A DNA stretch of 64,000 nt, from contig NZ_JOAX01000008.1 of assembly GCF_000720485.1 (NCBI RefSeq), positions 1 to 64,000 of the forward strand, read 5' to 3'. The DNA is from Streptomyces ochraceiscleroticus. GTDB lineage: Bacteria; Actinomycetota; Actinomycetes; Streptomycetales; Streptomycetaceae. A program made the position numbers and the translations under genes. Under the pieces are notes generated by a model. That model was not told where the DNA came from and made no database searches. It worked only from the letters and a program-made list of their open reading frames with translations. Position 1 is the first letter of the stretch, and each line of letters begins with the position of its first letter. Below are positions 27,827-35,272 of this stretch, in pieces.

Positions 27827-29997
27827 CGCGCGGCCGGACGGACGGGGAGCCTGACCCGACGGTCCCGGAGCACGACCCGCTGGCCTCGCTCTTCGATCCC
27901 CGGTCCGTGGCCGTGGTCGGGGCGTCGGCCAACCCCGAGAAGTGGGGGTACTGGCTTGCTGCCGGGGCGCTCGCCGGGCGCGGGCGCCGGGCGGTGCACC
28001 TGGTCAACCGGCGCGGCGGCGCGCTCGACGGCGTGCCCTTCCTGCCGGGCCTCGGGGCGCTGCCGAGCGCGCCGGAGCAGGTGGTGGTGGCCGTGCCGCC
28101 GCCCCAGGTGCGGGCGGTGGTCGCCGAGGGCCTGGCGGCCGGTGCCCGCTGCTTCACCGTCATCACCTCCGGCGGCACGGACGCCGCCGCGGAACGGGCG
28201 CTGGCGTCCGAGGTCACCGCGCACGGCGCCCGGCTGCTCGGCCCGAACTGCATGGGCGTCGTCGACACCGCCAGCGACCTCCGGCTGAGCTGGGGCGACT
28301 TCCCGGCCGGGCAGGTCGGCCTGGTCTCCCAGAGCGGCAATCTCGCCCTGGAGATCGGCCGCCTGCTGGCCCGCGCGGGGCAGGGCTTCTCCCGCTTCGT
28401 CTCGCTCGGCAACCAGCGGGACATCGACGCCACGGACGCGCTGTTGGCGCTGGTGCGACATGAGCCGACGCGCGTGATCGCCGCGTATGTGGAGGACTTC
28501 CGCGACGGGCGGCGGCTGGCCCGAGCGCTTGCCGCGGCGCACGCGGCCGGGAAGCCGGTACTGCTGCTGACCGTGGGCCGCAGCGCCGCGGCGGGCCGCG
28601 CTGCGGCCTCCCACACGGGGGCGCTTGTCAGCGCACGCGCCACGGTGGAAGCCGTCTGTCGGGACGCGGGGGCGTTGCTGCTGGACACGGCGGGGGAGGT
28701 GGTGGACACGGCGGTGTGTGCGCTCTCAACGGGAGCTGCGGGCAGTCGTGCCGCTGGGGCGGCACGGGTGGGCGCAGCGGCACCCCAACGGCGGGAAGCC
28801 GCGCCCACGGACCCCAGCTACCCACTACCCGCGTGCCCCCGCGTCGCCGTCCTCGCCGACAGCGGAGGCCAAGGCGCCCTCGCCGCGGATGCCTTCGCTG
28901 CCCGCGGCGTGGACGTGCCGCCCCTCTCCCCGGACACCACCGCCGCGGTCGCGGCCCACCTCCCGTCCGGCGCGGGCTGCGCCAACCCCGTGGACCTGGC
29001 CGGCGCCGGTGAGGCCGACCTCGCCACGTACCCGCGCCTCGCACGCACCCTCCTCACCTCGGGCGAGGTCGAAGCCGTCGTCCTGAGCGGCTACTTCGGC
29101 GACTACGCGACCGGCAACCCGGCGCAGGCGGCGCGCGAGACGGAGGTGGCGGGGGAACTGGCCGACGCCGCCGCATCCTCCGGCCGCCCCCTCATCGTCC
29201 ACACCATGGCCCGCGACACCCCGGCCCTCGCCGTCCTCCGACAGCACGGCGTCCCGGTCTACGAACGCATCGAGCAGGCCGCCGCGGCCCTGTCCGGCTT
29301 GGCCCGCCTCCGTACGGCGCAGCTCAGGCCGCCCCTGCCCCTCCCGCCCCCGTCCCTGTACCGCGTCCCCGACGGCGACTACGAGACCACCCGCGACCTC
29401 CTCTGCTCGTACGGACTGACGTTCCCCGCCGCCGAGTTCGTCCGTACCGCCGACGAGGCCACGAGGGCCGGTCACCGCGTCGGCTACCCGCTCGTCCTGA
29501 AGGCGATGGGCCTGGCGCACAAGACGGAGGCCGGGGGAGTGGCACTCGGCCTGCCCGACGAGGCGGCGCTCCGTGCCGCCTTCGCGCGGATGACCGCCGC
29601 GACAGGTGCGCACCGTTACGCCGTCGAGGCCATGGCCACACCTCCGTACGCGGTCGAACTGATCGCGGGCGTACGGCGCGACCCCGCCTTCGGCCCGGTC
29701 CTCATGGCCGGCATCGGTGGCGTACGCGCCGAACTCCTCGCCGACACCGCACTCGCCCTGGCCCCGCTCACCCCCGACCACGCCCGCGACCTGCTGCTCT
29801 CCCTGCGCCACGCGCCCCTGCTCACGGGCTGGCGCGACGCCCCGCCCGTCGACCTGGAGGCCGCGGCGGCCGCCCTGTGCACCCTGGCCCGCGCCGCCGC
29901 CGAACACCCCGAATTCACCGACATCGAGGTCAATCCGCTCCTCGTCCACCCGGGCGGCGCGGTGGCCCTGGACGCCGCCGCTGTACTGGGGGTGTGA
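27823..29997 (+). CDS. ADP-forming acyl-CoA synthetase (acetate-CoA ligase family)
   Basis: 724 residues, one-chain ADP-forming ligase. Domain order: CoA-binding Rossmann domain (about 20-150; RSVAVVGASANPEKWGY), ligase domain with phosphohistidine His264 in AASHTGALVS, a second ligase-like domain, and a C-terminal ATP-grasp (about 500-724; YPLVLKAMGLAHKTEAGGV and FTDIEVNPLLVHP). Interconverts an acid, CoA and ATP with acyl-CoA, ADP and phosphate. A low-complexity Ala/Gly/Arg stretch at about residues 305-335 links two domains. Last gene of the coupled operon. It could activate the acid from amino-acid breakdown for the acyl-CoA dehydrogenase, or conserve energy in reverse. Confidence 0.9.
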   Translation: MTRGRTDGEPDPTVPEHDPLASLFDPRSVAVVGASANPEKWGYWLAAGALAGRGRRAVHLVNRRGGALDGVPFLPGLGALPSAPEQVVVAVPPPQVRAVVAEGLAAGARCFTVITSGGTDAAAERALASEVTAHGARLLGPNCMGVVDTASDLRLSWGDFPAGQVGLVSQSGNLALEIGRLLARAGQGFSRFVSLGNQRDIDATDALLALVRHEPTRVIAAYVEDFRDGRRLARALAAAHAAGKPVLLLTVGRSAAAGRAAASHTGALVSARATVEAVCRDAGALLLDTAGEVVDTAVCALSTGAAGSRAAGAARVGAAAPQRREAAPTDPSYPLPACPRVAVLADSGGQGALAADAFAARGVDVPPLSPDTTAAVAAHLPSGAGCANPVDLAGAGEADLATYPRLARTLLTSGEVEAVVLSGYFGDYATGNPAQAARETEVAGELADAAASSGRPLIVHTMARDTPALAVLRQHGVPVYERIEQAAAALSGLARLRTAQLRPPLPLPPPSLYRVPDGDYETTRDLLCSYGLTFPAAEFVRTADEATRAGHRVGYPLVLKAMGLAHKTEAGGVALGLPDEAALRAAFARMTAATGAHRYAVEAMATPPYAVELIAGVRRDPAFGPVLMAGIGGVRAELLADTALALAPLTPDHARDLLLSLRHAPLLTGWRDAPPVDLEAAAAALCTLARAAAEHPEFTDIEVNPLLVHPGGAVALDAAAVLGV

Positions 29998-30079
29998 CCG
30001 AGGTACGCGCCAAAGGGGCAACGGGATGATCTTTAAGCCCTGAGCGCTCGGCCCCCGTATTTCAGAGGGACACGCGGAT

Positions 30080-30100
30080 TGTTCTGCCAGCGGCAGAACA
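30080..30100. promoter_or_regulatory. Palindrome upstream of the DLH-like gene
   Basis: TGTTCTGCC-AGC-GGCAGAACA, perfect 9-bp arms with a 3-nt centre, 40 bp before the ATG at 30141 and 83 bp after the preceding operon. It could be an operator for the hydrolase-like gene or a terminator of the operon; the short loop and lack of a T-run favour an operator. Confidence 0.45.
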
Positions 30101-30140
30101 CCGGCCGGACCGGGCTCGACGATCACTACCGTCCAGTCTC

Positions 30141-30878
30141 ATGACGACGATTACGACGCGTACGGTCGAGTACCCGGCCGACGGTTTGACGATGCTCGGG
30201 CACCTCGCGCTTCCTGCCGGTACCGACCGCCGGCCCGCAGTGCTGCTTGGACCAGAGGGCACGGGGCTCAGCGACGTCGAGCGCCGCCGGGCCGATGCTC
30301 TCGCCGAGCTGGGATACGTAGCGCTGGCCTTCGACCTTCACGGCGGGCGCTATTTGGGCGACCCCGAGGAGATGCTGGCCCGTTGCATGCCGTTGCTCGC
30401 CGACCCCGATCGGATGCGGGGCATCGGCCACGCGGCGCTCGATGTGCTGCGCGCCGAACCGCGGATCGACCCCGACCGGATAGCCGCCGTCGGCTACGGC
30501 ACCGGCGGCGCGATCGCGCTGGAACTCGGGCGCGACGGCGTCAACCTGCGCGCGATCGGGACCGTCAACGGACTGACCACCGGCCGACCGGACGAGGCGG
30601 CGCGCATCCGCTGCCCGGTGTGGGCCGGGGTCGGGTCGGAAGACCCGATCATGCCGCCCGTGCAACGGGACGCGTTCACCGCCGAGATGCAGGCCGCAGG
30701 CGTCGACTGGCGCCTCGTGGTCTACGGCGGCGCCTTGCATGCCTTCCACCACCCGCCGGTCGACCACACCGTGCGCCCCGGCGTCGGATACCACCCACAG
30801 CATGCGCAGCGAGCCTGGCGTGACGTCGTCGACCTGCTCGCCGAGTGCCTGCCCGTGACGGAAGATCTGCGGGCATGA
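30141..30878 (+). CDS. Dienelactone-hydrolase-like alpha/beta hydrolase lacking the nucleophile
   Basis: 245 residues of the DLH fold. Active enzymes have G-x-C/S-x-G-G at the nucleophile elbow; here it is GYGTGG, placing Gly120 at the nucleophile position. The other catalytic residues are present: Asp168 in VGSEDPIMPP and His200 in GGALHAFHH. The oxyanion-side segment GPEGTGLSDVERRRADALAE replaces the usual GLN motif. Thr121 is adjacent but not in the nucleophile slot. It may be a non-catalytic binding protein or use another mechanism. It follows the amino-acid-type operon by 143 bp, with its own palindrome, so it is probably transcribed separately. Confidence 0.8.
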   Translation: MTTITTRTVEYPADGLTMLGHLALPAGTDRRPAVLLGPEGTGLSDVERRRADALAELGYVALAFDLHGGRYLGDPEEMLARCMPLLADPDRMRGIGHAALDVLRAEPRIDPDRIAAVGYGTGGAIALELGRDGVNLRAIGTVNGLTTGRPDEAARIRCPVWAGVGSEDPIMPPVQRDAFTAEMQAAGVDWRLVVYGGALHAFHHPPVDHTVRPGVGYHPQHAQRAWRDVVDLLAECLPVTEDLRA

Positions 30879-31181
30879 CCCAGGCAAACAGCCTGGCGCC
30901 AGGCATGGTCCGCGTCGGGCACTCACAGTCCCCTCCCCTCAAGTCCCCATAGCAGAACCACATTCGGGCGGATGCTCGATCGCGGAGACGCGTTCGCAAC
31001 TGCCGCAGTAAATACCGGATTTACTGCGACGGGGCCCCTGCCGTGATCCTCGCGACCTGCGGCGCATCAAGATCAACTCATTGCCCCTTTGGCGCGTATC
31101 TCGGCTGGACCCCTACTGGGCTGACCCGCAACCACTGGAGGGGCCGCCCGCACACCGCGAACGGCCTCTCCGACGCCAAGG
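30879..31181. other. Gap between convergent genes with two strong palindromes
   Basis: 303 bp with no credible gene. GCCTGGCGCCAGGC at 30891-30904 is a perfect 14-bp palindrome just after the DLH-like stop and overlaps a second repeat (CAGGC-AAACA-GCCTG at 30881-30895), probably a terminator structure. At 31004-31028 is an interrupted palindrome with perfect 10-bp arms (CGCAGTAAAT and ATTTACTGCG) around ACCGG, markedly AT-rich for this genome and without a T-run; it could be a bidirectional terminator or a regulator site. Confidence 0.55.
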
Positions 31182-32747
31182 TCACCCCTTCGCGCGTCGC
31201 GTCTTCGTGCCCAGCGCGTAGAACACCAACCCGATGACCAGGAACAAGGCCAGCGGCAGTACCTGGCTGAGCGTGTACGCGAGCCGTTGCCCCGCGAACG
31301 ACGGTGGCAGCGAATCGGCCGCGTTGCCCTCTGTGCCGAACCAGCCCACCCCGAAGCCGGGCCAGATCAGGACCACGACCGTGAACGCCACCAGCCCCGT
31401 CGCCAGTGTGGTCACGACCCAGGCCCCGAGCCGCCCGCCCGGTACGGCGTACGGCCGTGCCGTGTCCGGGTATTTCCGGCGGAGTACCAGCAGGCTCGGG
31501 AAGGTGATCACGTATGAGATGAATGTGGTGGAGATTGTCAGGCCCAGGCCCGCCGCGAAGTATTTCTCGCCGTCGCCTTCGGTCAGGTTCAGGGCGAGTA
31601 CGAAGAGGGCCGAGGCGAGGGCCGCCGACAGCAGATTCACCCGGGCCGGCGTTCCGCGCTTTTCGTCGATCTTGCCGAGCCAGGCCGGTCCCACGCCGTC
31701 CGCGCAGGCCACCGCCTGCGCCCGGTGGGCGCCCATCGCCCAGGTGACGCCACTCGTCAGCAGCCCGATGATGAGCCCGGCCGCCGCGATGCCGCCGAAG
31801 ACCGAGCCCGCCCCGCTCAGCGTGACCGTGCCGTCGGCGGCGATATGACCCCCGTACACCGTGAAGACGGCCTTGCACGCGTCGATGAATCCTCCGAGGC
31901 TGCCGATCTCCTTCCCTGGAAGGACGAAGAGGATTCCGAGAATCGGGCCGCCGTACAGGACGATCGATGCCAGGCCCGAGCGCAGGATCGAGAGCGGAAT
32001 GTCCCGGCGCGGGTTGGTCATTTCCTCGGCCGCCGAACTCGGCAGCTCGAATCCCACGTAGTTGAAGATCAGTACGGGGACGAGCGCGATGAATCCCGCA
32101 TACGTCGGCGTGAATTCACCCGCGGGCAGCGCGTGCACGCCGTGCTCGAACGCGAAGACGACCACGGACACCAGGAAGAACCCCAGCAGCACGATCCGCG
32201 CGACGGCCCCCGCGATCGGGACCCACTTCCCGAACCGTACGGCCTGGACGACGGCGAGCGCCCCGCCCCAGATGAAGACCAGTCCGGCCGCGTACTTCCA
32301 CACCCCCGGCAGCGGCGTGAAGAATTCCTCCCACGTCGTCAGCGCGATGATGCACAGGCTGCCGCCGACCCATACCGGATTGGATATCCAGTACAGGATT
32401 TGGTTGAGCCCAGCCGTGAGCCGCCCGAAAGCGAGTCGCGTCCAGACGTACGGGCCGCCCTGTACGGGGAATGCGGAGCCCAATTCCGCGACGAGCAGCC
32501 CGTACGGGAGGAAGAAGGCGAGGGCGAGGATTGCCATCCAGGTCAGGCCCTGCGGGCCCTGCGCCGCGACCGAACCGATCGTGTCCAGCCCGACCAGCGT
32601 GCAGATCAGGAAGAACAGCACGTCCAGCCGCCGCAGATCCTTCCGCAGCCGGCCGCGCTGCTCGCCCCAGCCCTCGGAGAGGTCGGGCGAGTCCGGGCCC
32701 TTGCGGCCCGATGGAGCGGACAACGGTGGCGTCTCTGTGTCTCTCAC
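31182..32747 (-). CDS. APC-family amino-acid permease
   Basis: 521 residues, about twelve membrane helices. LDTIGSVAAQGPQGLTWMAILALAFFLPYGLLVAELGSAFPVQGGPYVW has the APC-superfamily helix 1-2 pattern with a small-residue-rich substrate break. The GTG at 32747 (VRDTETPPLS) is chosen because AGGGAG lies seven bases upstream; a longer frame to 32798 would run to the edge of the operator. Imports an amino acid or amine. It is divergent from the TetR gene at 32896 and shares with it, and with the operon at 23881, the ACTGA-N8-TCAGT operator. I infer it supplies the amino acid to that operon. Confidence 0.88.
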   Translation of the reverse strand: MRDTETPPLSAPSGRKGPDSPDLSEGWGEQRGRLRKDLRRLDVLFFLICTLVGLDTIGSVAAQGPQGLTWMAILALAFFLPYGLLVAELGSAFPVQGGPYVWTRLAFGRLTAGLNQILYWISNPVWVGGSLCIIALTTWEEFFTPLPGVWKYAAGLVFIWGGALAVVQAVRFGKWVPIAGAVARIVLLGFFLVSVVVFAFEHGVHALPAGEFTPTYAGFIALVPVLIFNYVGFELPSSAAEEMTNPRRDIPLSILRSGLASIVLYGGPILGILFVLPGKEIGSLGGFIDACKAVFTVYGGHIAADGTVTLSGAGSVFGGIAAAGLIIGLLTSGVTWAMGAHRAQAVACADGVGPAWLGKIDEKRGTPARVNLLSAALASALFVLALNLTEGDGEKYFAAGLGLTISTTFISYVITFPSLLVLRRKYPDTARPYAVPGGRLGAWVVTTLATGLVAFTVVVLIWPGFGVGWFGTEGNAADSLPPSFAGQRLAYTLSQVLPLALFLVIGLVFYALGTKTRRAKG

Positions 32748-32800
32748 GGCGGACTCCCTGCGACGACGCGGGCGGGGTGACGGAGCGGACCGCTCCAACT

Positions 32801-32820
32801 AACTGAACGCGCAGTCAGTA
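32801..32820. promoter_or_regulatory. TetR-type operator, copy 3
   Basis: AACTGA-N8-TCAGTA with spacer ACGCGCAG. It lies between the divergent permease (54 bp from its GTG) and TetR gene (76 bp from its GTG), and has the same arms and spacing as the copies at 23755 and 23810. Confidence 0.72.
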
Positions 32821-32895
32821 ATGGGAAGGGACTGTGGCCCCGTAGCCGGGCGGTGTCAAGGGTTCTCGCACGGCCGCCGCCTGTAGGCTGACGGC

Positions 32896-33504
32896 GTGGC
32901 AAGAGTCCGGTTGAACGTGGCGGAGCGGCGCGAAGAGCTGCTGCGCGCCGCGATTGAGCAGATCGAGGCCCGTGGTGTCGCGGCGGTCCGCGTCTCCGAC
33001 GTGGCCTCGGCGCTGGGCGTCTCCAACGCGCTCGTCCTGTACCACTTCTCGACCAAGGAGAAGCTTGTCGCGGCGGCGTTCGCGCACGCCGCGGAGGCCG
33101 ATCTCGCCCACCTGCGGCGCCTCCTCGGCCGCCGCACGACGGCGGTGCGGCGGCTGCGCGCGGCGGTGCGGTGGTATGCGCCTACCGGGCAGGCGAAGGG
33201 GTGGCGGCTGTGGATCGAGGGGTGGGCGGCGGCCCTGCGTGATCCCGTCCTGCGGGAGACGGCCGGGGGCCTGGACCAGCAGTGGAAGGCGGCCCTCGCC
33301 GAGGTGATGGCCGAGGGCGCGGCGGCCGGTGAATTCGACTGCCCCGACCCTGCGGCGTCCGCGTGGCGCCTCACGGCGCTGCTGGACGGTCTGGCCGTCC
33401 AGATGACGTCCTACGAGGGCCCGCTCTCCCGCGCGTCGATGCTGGAGTGGGCGGAAGAGGCGTTGGCCCGCGAGCTGGGCCTGACTCGGGGGTCCCTCAA
33501 GTAG
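32896..33504 (+). CDS. TetR-family transcriptional regulator
   Basis: 202 residues. The N-terminal TetR DNA-binding domain is clear (RREELLRAAIEQIEARGVAAVRVSDVASALGVSNALVLYHFSTKEKLVAAAF, about 10-62). The all-helical ligand domain contains WRLWIEGWAAALRDPVLRE, resembling BetI-type (TetR_C_6) sensors. It is probably leaderless: TAGGCT at about 32882-32887 precedes the GTG at 32896 with no ribosome site. Predicted to repress itself, the divergent permease and the distant four-gene operon through the shared palindrome; a CoA ester or amino-acid intermediate would be a logical inducer. Its last 8 bp overlap the convergent DUF397 gene. Confidence 0.9.
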   Translation: MARVRLNVAERREELLRAAIEQIEARGVAAVRVSDVASALGVSNALVLYHFSTKEKLVAAAFAHAAEADLAHLRRLLGRRTTAVRRLRAAVRWYAPTGQAKGWRLWIEGWAAALRDPVLRETAGGLDQQWKAALAEVMAEGAAAGEFDCPDPAASAWRLTALLDGLAVQMTSYEGPLSRASMLEWAEEALARELGLTRGSLK

Positions 33505-33739
33505 TCGCGTACGCGACGAACTCGGCCCACGCGTGCGCCGTCACGGCCAACTGCGGCCCCTCCGCGTCCTTGGAGTCCCGGATGTGGACGGTGTCGGGGC
33601 AGGTCGCGACCTCGACGCAACTGTCGCCGTCGGAGCCGCTGTAGGTGGACTTCCGCCAGGAGAGCGCGACTTCGACGCAGTCATCGCCGTCGGAGCCGCT
33701 GTAGCTGCTCTTGAACCACGCCAGTTCGGTGGTGCTCAT
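33497..33739 (-). CDS. DUF397 protein with internally duplicated motif
   Basis: 80 residues. The DUF397 opening motif occurs twice: FKSSYSGSDGDDCVEVA and, after only a few residues, RKSTYSGSDGDSCVEVA; the rest (IRDSKDAEGPQLAVTAHAWAEFVAYA) is the normal C-terminal part. The nucleotides of the two copies are also nearly the same, so this is a recent in-frame duplication. DUF397 proteins pair with XRE/DUF5753 regulators in streptomycete differentiation loci. The ATG overlaps the XRE stop (ATGA) and GAGGAG precedes it. Confidence 0.9.
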   Translation of the reverse strand: MSTTELAWFKSSYSGSDGDDCVEVALSWRKSTYSGSDGDSCVEVATCPDTVHIRDSKDAEGPQLAVTAHAWAEFVAYATT

Positions 33740-34590
33740 AGCGCTCCTCGCATTCGCCTCAGCAGACTCGCAGAGTCCTCGGGGGTGAGAGCCTGCGAGC
33801 GCATCTTGGCATACCGCTGATACAGGATGCTGACCTCCTTGGGCTCGGAGACCAGCATCCCGCCTCGCTGGCCTTCGGCATAGCCCAGCCACTTGTGATC
33901 CGGGCCTTCCAGCAGCCGCACGGGGCCGTCGAGGCCAGCGTGCACCGGTTGGTGGAGCGGCATGATCTGCAACTGGACGTGGTGCATCTCGCCGATGCGC
34001 AGCAGGTGGTCGATCAGCTCGCGTGTCACCTCCACGCCGCCGGTGCCGCGCTCGAGTACGGCCTGCTCAATGATGAAGCTGAAGGCGATCGGCTGCTTGC
34101 GCCGCAGCAGCTCCTGGCGTTCGAGCCGGGCGGTCACTTGCCGCTCGACCTGCTCGTCGTCTTTGAGCGGTGGCACGCTCAAGGTCACCGCTTTCGCGTA
34201 CGCCCTCGTCTGGAGCAGCCCCGGCACCACCCGGCACTCGTACGTGCGCAGGCTCACCGCCTGTTCCTCCAGCTTCGCCCACTGGCGGAACCACGCGGCG
34301 AGGCCGGGCTGCCGCGAGAGATAGCGCGACGCCGCTCTCAACGCGCCGAAGGCGTCAAGGACTTCCTCTGCCCGGTCGACGAAATCGTCCGGCGGGAACC
34401 GCCTCCCCTGCTCGATCGACGCCACCGTGTGCGGGGCGTACCGCACCAGTGGGGCCAGCTCTTCCTGCGTCAGGCCGGCGCGTTCGCGGAACGCCTTGGC
34501 CACCGCGCCGAATCCCTTCAGGCTGTCCGACGACTCCGGTTCCCCACCGCACCCGCCGCCCTCGCCGTTCATCCCGTACGCCACCACCAT
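33736..34590 (-). CDS. XRE-family regulator with DUF5753 domain
   Basis: 284 residues. N-terminal helix-turn-helix at about 26-85 (AKAFRERAGLTQEELAPLVRYAPHTVASIEQGRRFP); C-terminal DUF5753 domain with YECRVVPGLLQTRAYAKAV and the end LLRRMRGAL. This WhiJ/AbaA-type regulator is common in many copies in Streptomyces and acts with a DUF397 partner and often an anti-sigma-like ATPase; both are adjacent. GGAGGT lies eight bases before the ATG at 34590; an internal ATG at 34572 is possible. Confidence 0.92.
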   Translation of the reverse strand: MVVAYGMNGEGGGCGGEPESSDSLKGFGAVAKAFRERAGLTQEELAPLVRYAPHTVASIEQGRRFPPDDFVDRAEEVLDAFGALRAASRYLSRQPGLAAWFRQWAKLEEQAVSLRTYECRVVPGLLQTRAYAKAVTLSVPPLKDDEQVERQVTARLERQELLRRKQPIAFSFIIEQAVLERGTGGVEVTRELIDHLLRIGEMHHVQLQIMPLHQPVHAGLDGPVRLLEGPDHKWLGYAEGQRGGMLVSEPKEVSILYQRYAKMRSQALTPEDSASLLRRMRGAL

Positions 34591-34800
34591 GCCCGGTCAC
34601 CTCCGGTGCTGCCCCGCCCGACTCCCCGCCCGACGCGCACATGGTTACGCGCTGTGATGCGTACTGTCCATACTTCGGACTCGTACGCTGACCCGGCGTA
34701 CGGGTTCCGCGCCTAGCCGACGGGGCTGACCAGGCGCAATCGTTGGCCCATGGCCATTCCGCCGGCTCATCGGCTGCCCCGCTCGCCCGTTACCGTACGT

Positions 34801-35268
34801 ATGTTCACGCAGCGCTTCAGCTCCACACCCCGCGGCGCCCGGCTGGCCCGCCTCCTCGCGGAGCGGCGGCTCGTCGAATGGGGCATCCCCTACGGCAGTG
34901 ACGCGGCGTTCTCCGCCACCCTGATCGTCGCCGAACTCGCCACCAATGCCGTCACCCACGGCCGCATTCCCGGCCGCGACTTCGAGCTCTCCCTCACCCT
35001 CCTCGTACCGGAACACCAGGCCCCCGCGACCCCCACGATTCTCCGTATCGAAGTGAGCGACACCCGTACCGAATGCCGCCCACCGTCCCCGGAAACGCTC
35101 CCCGCCCCTTCCGCGTACTCCGAATCCGGTCGCGGCCTTTATCTCGTGTCAGCACTCGCCGACCGCTGGACCATTCGCCCCCGCAGCCCCCTCGGCAAAA
35201 CCCTTGTCGCCGAGCTGGAATTGGCGGAGGACGGGCATTGCCGGAGTGCGCCCGCGGCGGGACGCTGA
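34801..35268 (+). CDS. HATPase-domain anti-sigma-like regulatory protein
   Basis: 155 residues of the SpoIIAB/RsbW-like HATPase_c_2 group. The N-box is TLIVAELATNAVTHGR; the G-box is SESGRGLYLVSALADRW; ATP lid residues lie between. No kinase sensor or membrane part. In streptomycetes such single-domain proteins accompany XRE/DUF397 pairs (AbaA-type loci) and may influence sigma or developmental regulators. It is divergent from the XRE gene across 210 bp. ATG 34801 is preferred over ATG 34750, as similarity begins at FTQRFSSTPRGARLAR; no ribosome site is seen, so a leaderless mRNA is possible. Confidence 0.85.
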   Translation: MFTQRFSSTPRGARLARLLAERRLVEWGIPYGSDAAFSATLIVAELATNAVTHGRIPGRDFELSLTLLVPEHQAPATPTILRIEVSDTRTECRPPSPETLPAPSAYSESGRGLYLVSALADRWTIRPRSPLGKTLVAELELAEDGHCRSAPAAGR

Positions 35269-35272
35269 CGCC

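Noticed and set aside
31043..31237. 64-codon open frame in the gap after the DLH-like gene
   Set aside because: No ribosome site, no motif, and it overlaps the 3' end of the permease gene.
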